Source of the DNA: an uncultured Balneolaceae bacterium
GTDB taxonomy: Bacteria; Bacteroidota; Rhodothermia; Balneolales; Balneolaceae
DNA length: 29,789 bases
Direction of reading: 5' to 3'
Assembly (NCBI GenBank): GCA_937982515.1
Contig: CALJMB010000306.1
Location: 1 to 29,789, forward strand
In this document: one piece after another, positions 24,553 to 29,789 of the stretch
How the letters are laid out: each line of letters begins with the position of its first letter
Numbering within the stretch: position 1 is the stretch's first letter
Made by a program: the position numbers and the translations under genes
The notes under the pieces: model-generated
Told to the model about the DNA's origin: nothing
Seen by the model: only the letters and a program-made list of their open reading frames with translations
Database searches by the model: none

Positions 24553-26295
24553 TTATCCCAGGTTCTGTTTCTTAAGCTGATCAATGATGTAGTCGGAGGT
24601 TCTCCACGAAAGAGCCAGGATGGTCCACGTCGGGTTTTTGTCGGCCTGAGAGACAAACGGGCCGCCATCGACCACGAACAGGTTATCGCATTCATGGGCC
24701 TGGGCATATTTATTCAGCACCGAGGTCCTCGGGTCATTCCCCATTCTTGTAGTGCCGACCTCGTGAATAATGCGCCCCGGAGCTTCCAGCCCGTACTTTG
24801 ACTCCGGGCCGGGTTTGCTGCCCAGCAACTCTCCACCTACACTGGTCAGCAGTTCTTCAAAAGTATCCTGCATATGTTTGGCCTGCTTCACTTCGTAATC
24901 GGTCCAGTTGTAGTTGAACCGCAGCACCGGGATACCCCACTCATCTACCGTATGGGGATCTATCTCGCAATAGTTATCATACTGAGGCACACTCTCACCG
25001 CGGCCGGCTACGCCGATGGTAGATCCGTAGATCTTGCGAATGTCGCGCTTTAGTCCGGCTCCATACCCACCATTGGGCGATGGTTTACCCATCTCATCGA
25101 GAATGTAGTGCCGCAGGCCCTCCATACCAAAACCAAAGCCATAGGAAGGCATACCCATGCCGCCCCAGAATTCCAGGTGGTAACCGCGGGGGAAATCCAG
25201 TTTCTGGTTTTCGCCCCACCAGGGTGCGTAAATATGTGCTCCGCCAACGCCGTCTTCGTTGTACCTGTCGCGGTCAAGCAGAGCCGGGATGAGTGCCGAG
25301 CGGCTGGCGCCGGTGGAATCGTGCAGGTACCGGCCTACCACGCCACTGCCGTTGGCCAGTCCGTTAGGATGGGCAGAGGACCTGGAGTTGAGCAGAATGC
25401 GGGCAGACTCGCAGGCTGATGCCCCGAGCACCACCACTTTGGCTCTTACCTGATACTCCTGCCGGTCTTCCTTACTGATATAAGATACGCCTGTAGCCCT
25501 GCCGTTCTTGTCTGTGGTCACTTCTCGTACCATAGCATTGGTGTACAGCTCCACACTGCCCTTTTTCATAGCGGGCTGAACCAGGCAGGTACCGGCAGAA
25601 AAGTCGGCGTAAGCGCTACAAGCACGATTACACTGGTTACAGAAGAAGCATGTGCCCCGCTCGTTGCTTATTGGACGTGTGAGCACGGACATGCGCATGG
25701 GAATAACCGGGATATTTATCTTCTTCGCTCCCCGCTTGATGTACAGCTCATGAAGCCGTGGTTTGGGAGGAGGCAGGAAGTAACCATCCGGGTTATTATC
25801 AATTCCTTCATTTGTACCAAAAACACCGATCAACTTGTCTACTTTATCGTAGTAAGGTTTGACATCCTCATAACCGATCGGCCAATTGTCACCCAGGCCG
25901 TCAATATCCTTACGCTTAAAGTCCTTTGGGCCAAACCTCAGAGAGATGCGTCCCCAGTGATTGGTGCGTCCGCCCAGCATACGCGAGCGGAACCAGTCAA
26001 ACCGGGTGCCGTGAGCTGTGGTATAAGGCTCTCCTTCGATCTGCCAGCCGCCCCAGGCGGCGTCAAAGTCGCCAAACGGACGTACGGTACCGGCACCGCG
26101 GCGTGGCGACTCCCACGGCCAGCGCATCTGGGTGCGGTATTCATCAAGTGCGGGATCGTAAAAGCCGCCGGCCTCCATCACAGCTACCGACAAGCCGGCC
26201 TTGGAAAGGATGTTCGCAGCCATGCCGCCGCCTGCCCCGGAGCCGACAATCACTACATCGTATTCACCAGTCGATTGTTTTATTTGGAAACTCAT
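24553..26295 (-). CDS. GMC-family FAD-dependent sugar/alcohol dehydrogenase (large subunit)
   Basis: A 580-residue glucose-methanol-choline oxidoreductase. The FAD-binding Rossmann motif is VVIVGSGAGGGMAANILSKA (about 15-34), with the acidic strand end AVMEAGG. Substrate and FAD-domain segments include GGRTNHWGRISLRF, and the C-terminal motifs are HEVGTTRMGNDPRTSV and NPTWTILALSWR. Four cysteines at 216, 219, 222 and 226 sit at nearly the same place as the [3Fe-4S]-binding cysteines of bacterial FAD glucose dehydrogenase, suggesting an electron-relay cluster. It has no signal peptide, in line with export via the Tat-tagged small subunit encoded just downstream. A DUF1080 gene precedes it. Together they fit oxidation of a sugar or glycoside at C3 in the periplasm; the substrate is inference. 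Confidence 0.93.
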   Translation of the reverse strand: MSFQIKQSTGEYDVVIVGSGAGGGMAANILSKAGLSVAVMEAGGFYDPALDEYRTQMRWPWESPRRGAGTVRPFGDFDAAWGGWQIEGEPYTTAHGTRFDWFRSRMLGGRTNHWGRISLRFGPKDFKRKDIDGLGDNWPIGYEDVKPYYDKVDKLIGVFGTNEGIDNNPDGYFLPPPKPRLHELYIKRGAKKINIPVIPMRMSVLTRPISNERGTCFFCNQCNRACSAYADFSAGTCLVQPAMKKGSVELYTNAMVREVTTDKNGRATGVSYISKEDRQEYQVRAKVVVLGASACESARILLNSRSSAHPNGLANGSGVVGRYLHDSTGASRSALIPALLDRDRYNEDGVGGAHIYAPWWGENQKLDFPRGYHLEFWGGMGMPSYGFGFGMEGLRHYILDEMGKPSPNGGYGAGLKRDIRKIYGSTIGVAGRGESVPQYDNYCEIDPHTVDEWGIPVLRFNYNWTDYEVKQAKHMQDTFEELLTSVGGELLGSKPGPESKYGLEAPGRIIHEVGTTRMGNDPRTSVLNKYAQAHECDNLFVVDGGPFVSQADKNPTWTILALSWRTSDYIIDQLKKQNLG

Positions 26296-26388
26296 ATGGT
26301 TGTGTTTTGAAGTTGTACAGTTGTATAATTTGAAAAAGCCTTAGCTCTGAATGTAACAGGGTGTATTTCGTGATGTCGGCATAATTCA

Positions 26389-26420
26389 TAATTGTTCCGG
26401 CCTTCAGACCGGGGCAATTA
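26389..26420 (-). repeat. solo half-element C of the composite palindrome family
   Basis: taattg (26389-26394) and caatta (26415-26420) flank a degraded hairpin, ttccggcct/agaccgggg. The right half, ccggggcaattatg, matches the right end of copy A (13077-13091) nearly exactly. It sits between the GMC and DUF1080 genes and could stabilise or separate their transcripts. Confidence 0.6.
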
Positions 26421-26481
26421 TGACAGTAACAAGTAACAGTACCTTTATCTTTCGCATACCCATCTATAATGTCAAAACAAT

Positions 26482-27135
26482 TCAATCCGGCAATACCCGA
26501 ACCTGAAGGTTTCTGTAGTACACCCGGCTGTTCGGATCGTGCGCCTGTAAGGCAATGGTTCCGTTGCTGAGATGATTGGGGCCTTCGCGGCCTTCAGGTT
26601 CTGAAAATTCCATAACTATCTCCCCATCAACCCTGAAGGTAATATCCCTGTCCTTAACGGTGATATGATAGGTGAACCACTCTGCATCTTTATGCGGTGC
26701 TTCGTTCATTACATCGTTTACGGCGTAGAGGCTCCCCGTTTTACGAGGATCGCTGTGGGTAGCGTTGACCTGGGCTTCGTATCCCTGCACAGGCCACCCC
26801 TGTTCCTGAAACCGGGTGTGGAAGAAAATCCCTGAATTTGCTTCTGAATATGTAAACACTTCTGCCTTAAATTCAAAATTTTTAAAATCGGCGCCGGCTA
26901 CAGGACCTTCATAGAACAGATGAGCCCGCGGACCATTAACTACGATCTTGCCATCTTCTATACTAAAAGATTCCGGGTTTTCAGTGGCTCGCCAGCCTTC
27001 GAACGTTTCTCCATCCCAAAGCGAGATCCATTCTCCAGAGTTATTTGTTACCGGCTTTTCATTGCCCGCACATGTTGACAACAGAACAATTATCAATAAG
27101 GCCAGTGAACCGTATTGAATAAAAGAATATTTCAT
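26482..27135 (-). CDS. DUF1080 (3-keto-disaccharide hydrolase-type) lipoprotein
   Basis: A 217-residue protein with a lipoprotein signal (hydrophobic LALLIIVLLSTC, lipid on Cys22) and one DUF1080 jelly-roll domain (about 35-217). It starts with ISLWDGETFEGWRA and includes FEFKAEVFTYSEANSGIFFHTR, GYEAQVNATH, TGSLYAVNDVMNEAPHKDAEW and the final GTIALQAHDPNSRVYYRNLQVR. Characterised DUF1080 members cleave 3-keto-glycosides by an elimination mechanism. The gene lies 186 bp upstream of the GMC dehydrogenase on the same strand, which would supply 3-keto substrates. The likely site of action is the periplasm or outer membrane. A palindrome half-element lies in the gap. The domain call is confident; substrate is unknown. 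Confidence 0.88.
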   Translation of the reverse strand: MKYSFIQYGSLALLIIVLLSTCAGNEKPVTNNSGEWISLWDGETFEGWRATENPESFSIEDGKIVVNGPRAHLFYEGPVAGADFKNFEFKAEVFTYSEANSGIFFHTRFQEQGWPVQGYEAQVNATHSDPRKTGSLYAVNDVMNEAPHKDAEWFTYHITVKDRDITFRVDGEIVMEFSEPEGREGPNHLSNGTIALQAHDPNSRVYYRNLQVRVLPD

Positions 27136-27414
27136 AAGTGTTTGGTGTTATTTTAAATATTTTAAAACTTTTTTCTTTTAAACCCCTATCCCATGGTGCA
27201 AAGCCTTTAGATGATACATTTTAATTTTGTGAAAATCTTATAAACTTCTTTAGATCTATGAGGCAGGCGGACCAAGTATGTACAGGCTTGCGCATCGTAT
27301 ACTTTGCTGTGTGCAGGCATATTCATTGTATGGTTTGATCCCGATTCTTTCTGGCAGGAACCGTAATGGCCGGGCAATTAAACCAACATCATGAAGCAAA
27401 TCCGTACACCCCCT

Positions 27415-28875
27415 TCATTTTCTATTGATCACCGGTTCTATCAGCAGCTGTCTGCCATGTGGCCTGAGAGCTTTACTATCAGAGATAAGTCCGCCGTGGC
27501 GAAAGTCAGATCTTACCGATTGCATTTTGGCTATTGGTTCGCCTGCAATAACTTCCAGGGCTCTGGCCAGCAGCGGTTCATCAGAAGCACCCAGCGGCGG
27601 CAAACCGCTCTCCAGATAATCTATTTCTTTTACTTCGTAATCAGGCATAAAGCCATCAGGATATCCCTCTCCTCTTTCATTGACAAGTTTTAAAACAATA
27701 GGCTGTATAGCCATTTTATGCGCTGGATTTGCCTCTTCTTGCTCCAAATAGGGAGCAGGCGCATCGTAAAGAGTCAGGGAACCCTCATCCTTCCCAACGG
27801 TGATATCGCCAATCAATATGACATCCATATAAGGTTCCAGCCCGTTGATTAACATCTCGCTGGCAGAAGCTGTCCCAAAGCCGGTAAGAAAAAACACCCG
27901 GTCCAGAGAGAGTTGATTCATGGCAACCTCGTCTACCCTTTCACCGGCTTCATAAATCGGTACCTCATTTAATATCGGGACCGACTGGTTAAGCTGGGCC
28001 AGCTTAACGCCATAACTATAGGTTGCGAATGTGTGGGTGCTGTCTCGTCCGGATATCATCCCGGCCAGCATCTGGCTTGTGAGCGCTGTACCCCCTCCGT
28101 TGTATCGCAGATCAACAACCAGCTCATCAATGCCATTTGATGAAAAGTCGCCAAATACTTCATTCAGTTTTTGATGAGAGTTTAATTGGAAGGCATTATA
28201 CACAAGGTAGCCAACTCTTGCGCCCTCCACTTCCAGAATGTCTGTCAAGAAGACAGGATCTTCCGTTAACTCAACTGCCTGTACGCTCACCGTTTCCCCG
28301 GTTTCAGATATGGTCCCCTCCTGAATTTCAGCCATAGTGAGCTCATAGCTGACTGTATTAAACATCAGCTCAATAAAGTTATTACGCGTTAGTTGTGTAC
28401 CATTTACACCGGTAAACAAGTCACCCCGCGCCAGGCCGGCCTCATCGGCGGGAGAGTCTGGCAGTACGTACTGCACATACCCTATCAGCTCATTGCCTGT
28501 ACTGGTTATTGGCACCAATCCGAACTCAAAGCCAAAAGACATTGAAGTGCCCTGTAGACTTTTTTCGAACTCTTCATAGTTTTCGATAAAGAAAGAGAAA
28601 TCATCTCCGGTGTATTGCAGATCCTCAAAAAGATCCTCTGTATTACTAAAACTGTTTAAATACGCATGGAAAGTCTCTTCATCTTCAAAGTAGCTTTCCG
28701 ACAAGTGAGGGATGTCACTCTGCCAATAATACCAGAAGTTCATGGCATTCCAGACAAACAGTCTTTCTGAAGGGGCTTTGTCAATATCCGCGGTGGAATT
28801 GGTAGGGCCGGAGTCACCACAGGCTGATAACAAAAAAATAAACAGAAGGGCCGATAGGTAATTCAGATGTTTCAT
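27415..28875 (-). CDS. S41-family (C-terminal processing type) peptidase lipoprotein with PDZ domain
   Basis: A 486-residue predicted lipoprotein (signal LLFIFLLSAC, lipid on Cys19). After an N-terminal helical cap (about 35-110), a PDZ domain lies at about 130-185 (YVLPDSPADEAGLARGDLFTGVNG). The S41 catalytic core covers about 215-400: ELVVDLRYNGGGTALTSQML, the nucleophile region GFGTASASEMLINGLEPY with Ser337, and DITVGKDEGS with Lys362. The 25-residue Ser-Lys gap equals that of E. coli Prc, so the Ser/Lys dyad looks intact. Such enzymes cleave peptide C-termini or exported proteins in the periplasm. The gene is single, divergent from a small lipoprotein gene across a 67-bp gap. Substrate is unknown. 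Confidence 0.93.
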   Translation of the reverse strand: MKHLNYLSALLFIFLLSACGDSGPTNSTADIDKAPSERLFVWNAMNFWYYWQSDIPHLSESYFEDEETFHAYLNSFSNTEDLFEDLQYTGDDFSFFIENYEEFEKSLQGTSMSFGFEFGLVPITSTGNELIGYVQYVLPDSPADEAGLARGDLFTGVNGTQLTRNNFIELMFNTVSYELTMAEIQEGTISETGETVSVQAVELTEDPVFLTDILEVEGARVGYLVYNAFQLNSHQKLNEVFGDFSSNGIDELVVDLRYNGGGTALTSQMLAGMISGRDSTHTFATYSYGVKLAQLNQSVPILNEVPIYEAGERVDEVAMNQLSLDRVFFLTGFGTASASEMLINGLEPYMDVILIGDITVGKDEGSLTLYDAPAPYLEQEEANPAHKMAIQPIVLKLVNERGEGYPDGFMPDYEVKEIDYLESGLPPLGASDEPLLARALEVIAGEPIAKMQSVRSDFRHGGLISDSKALRPHGRQLLIEPVINRK

Positions 28876-28942
28876 ACTTAATTCTTAAGTTAACCGTCAG
28901 TTAGCAGGAGCTTTTGTATAGAATAAGACAAGGGTCTATATC

Positions 28943-29374
28943 ATGAAAGTAATCTTTATCTTGTTTGTTTCCTTAACATTTATCCCAGGATGTTCTTCAA
29001 CGGGCAAAGTAACGGGAAATGATAAAAAGATGGAAGTAACAGACGCCACTTTTAAGCGTTGGACCGAGCCGCCCCGGGCGGGGTCGGATATTCCCGAGCA
29101 GGGAACGGACCTGGCTGTGACCGTACGGAACTGGCCGGAAGGATATGTGCCTCAGTATATTGTCCGCAGTAACAGAAAATCCTTTCCGGCAACTATTTCA
29201 GACAGAAGTAATAACCGGGTGGTGATCAGAGGCCGGATTATCCGGATGTCCGGCCTGCTAACCCAAAAATCGGAAAGAGCAGATCTGACAGACCGGCTGG
29301 TCTTCACTGATGCCGAAGGAAAAACCAGGCATATAGAGATCAGCGGCTGGAAGCCAGAGAAAGATGAAAACTGA
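28943..29374 (+). CDS. small hypothetical lipoprotein
   Basis: A 143-residue protein with a short, clear lipoprotein signal (MKVIFILFVSLTFIPGC, lipid on Cys17). The mature part is predicted beta-rich, with segments DLAVTVRNWPEGYVPQYIVR, NNRVVIRGRIIRMSGLL and a C-terminal HIEISGWKPEKDEN, but no known domain was recognised. It starts 67 bp from the divergent S41 peptidase gene and shares its promoter region, so co-regulation is possible. Length and composition suit a small outer-membrane-anchored periplasmic protein. Function cannot be assigned. Confidence 0.75.
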   Translation: MKVIFILFVSLTFIPGCSSTGKVTGNDKKMEVTDATFKRWTEPPRAGSDIPEQGTDLAVTVRNWPEGYVPQYIVRSNRKSFPATISDRSNNRVVIRGRIIRMSGLLTQKSERADLTDRLVFTDAEGKTRHIEISGWKPEKDEN

Positions 29375-29789
29375 TAACAGGCAGAGGCTATAGAGCAACC
29401 TTCATTAGGGCATCGAAGACGGGCTTAAAAATGGTTATACATAGCTATTAAAGTAACGTATTGAGCGGCTGAATTTGATCTGTACATCCTGAATTAATAA
29501 GTAATTTTCTTTTCTGCATACTAAAACAGGGGTGTTCATTAGCATAACACTTCTCTCAGGTAGTCTTGGAGAAGTATTTAGTCGATAAACACCTCTCTCA
29601 GCTAGATAATGAGAAGTGTTTGACAGCTTCGAAGAGCTGTTTAGAAGGTTAAGAGATCTCCTAATCTGCCAGAGAGAGGTGTTTGAGAAGTTGAGAGATC
29701 TCCTGACCTGTCAAAGAGAGGTGTTCGCGGGAGATTGAGCGAAGTGTTTGCCAATTCGGGGAAGTGCCAATCATCGGCTGTACACTACC
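29375..29789. other. gene-free right flank with repeat array
   Basis: No gene was found. The first ~150 bp look unstructured and AT-rich. From about 29528 onward the sequence is an array of short direct and inverted repeats, described separately, that approaches the window edge and may continue beyond it. Confidence 0.55.
29528..29768. repeat. array of cac(t/c)tctc / gaga(a/g)gtg direct and inverted repeats
   Basis: Two related motifs recur in both orientations. aacacttctc (29546-29555) is the exact reverse complement of gagaagtgtt (29611-29620). aaacacctctctc (29587-29599) is the exact reverse complement of gagagaggtgttt (29672-29684), with a second similar copy at 29714-29725. Weaker copies are at 29569-29578 and 29740-29749. 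In addition, 29644-29686 and 29687-29729 form a 43-bp imperfect tandem duplication sharing agagatctcct. The units are unequal, so this is not a CRISPR array. Confidence 0.7.

Noticed and set aside
26264..26485. 73-codon minus-strand frame between GMC and DUF1080 genes
   Set aside because: It runs through the palindrome half-element (26389-26420) and overlaps both neighbouring genes; the peptide reflects the repeat sequence.
27391..27693. 100-codon plus-strand frame overlapping the S41 peptidase 3' end
   Set aside because: It is antisense to the C-terminal coding part of a clear S41 protein and has no domain similarity.

Overview
The window looks like a chromosomal stretch of a free-living, probably marine or saline, bacterium of the Bacteroidota/Balneolota/Rhodothermota (FCB) group. 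The lineage call is inference from gene content: a Y_Y_Y beta-propeller sensor kinase, a Crp-type regulator beside a YceI gene, a DUF4469/HU-like protein, 26-residue-type BspA surface repeats, a DUF1080 lipoprotein beside a GMC oxidoreductase with its gluconate_2-dh3 partner, and few clear Shine-Dalgarno sequences. No rRNA, tRNA, CRISPR array, integrase or transposase gene was found.

Region by region. 1-547 is a gene-free leader with dispersed hairpin repeats. 548-3983 (+) is a metal-homeostasis pair: an HMA-AraC fusion regulator and a P1B-4-like (SPC/HEGST) metal-exporting ATPase with a His-rich N-terminus. A perfect 15-bp hairpin at 3989-4021 separates it from a convergent FMN-dependent alpha-hydroxy-acid oxidoreductase (4036-5289, -), a YceI protein (5561-6109, -) and a Crp/Fnr-like regulator (6294-6875, -). 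7185-10958 (+) is a two-component system: a propeller/Y_Y_Y/HisKA_3 sensor kinase and a NarL-type response regulator. 11245-12756 (+) is a lipoprotein with three InlB-like repeats and seven BspA/DUF285 repeats.

12757-14763 is a repeat-rich accessory island around one DUF4469/HU-like gene (13305-14009, -). It holds a multi-hairpin segment, two inverted copies of a ~144-bp composite palindrome (REP/BIME-like) bracketing the gene, a 4 x 23-bp tandem array, and an inverted repeat pair that ends at the recD stop codon. 14764-23475 (-) is a compact recC-recB-recD operon with overlapping genes encoding a complete RecBCD nuclease/helicase.

23807-27135 (-) is a periplasmic sugar-oxidation module: a Tat-type small subunit, a GMC flavoprotein with a cysteine cluster, and a DUF1080 lipoprotein. 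Together they fit a 3-keto-glycoside pathway (a dehydrogenase oxidises C3 of a sugar or glycoside and DUF1080 cleaves the product). 27415-28875 (-) is an S41 PDZ-protease lipoprotein, divergent from a small lipoprotein (28943-29374, +). The last ~260 bp form an array of short direct and inverted repeats that runs to, or close to, the window edge.

No wholly new system with strong support was found. The most unusual items are the HMA-AraC regulator paired with a P1B-4 pump carrying Cys-less HMA-like domains, the inverted composite-palindrome bracket around the DUF4469 gene, the right-edge repeat array, and the FMN enzyme lacking the usual substrate arginine.
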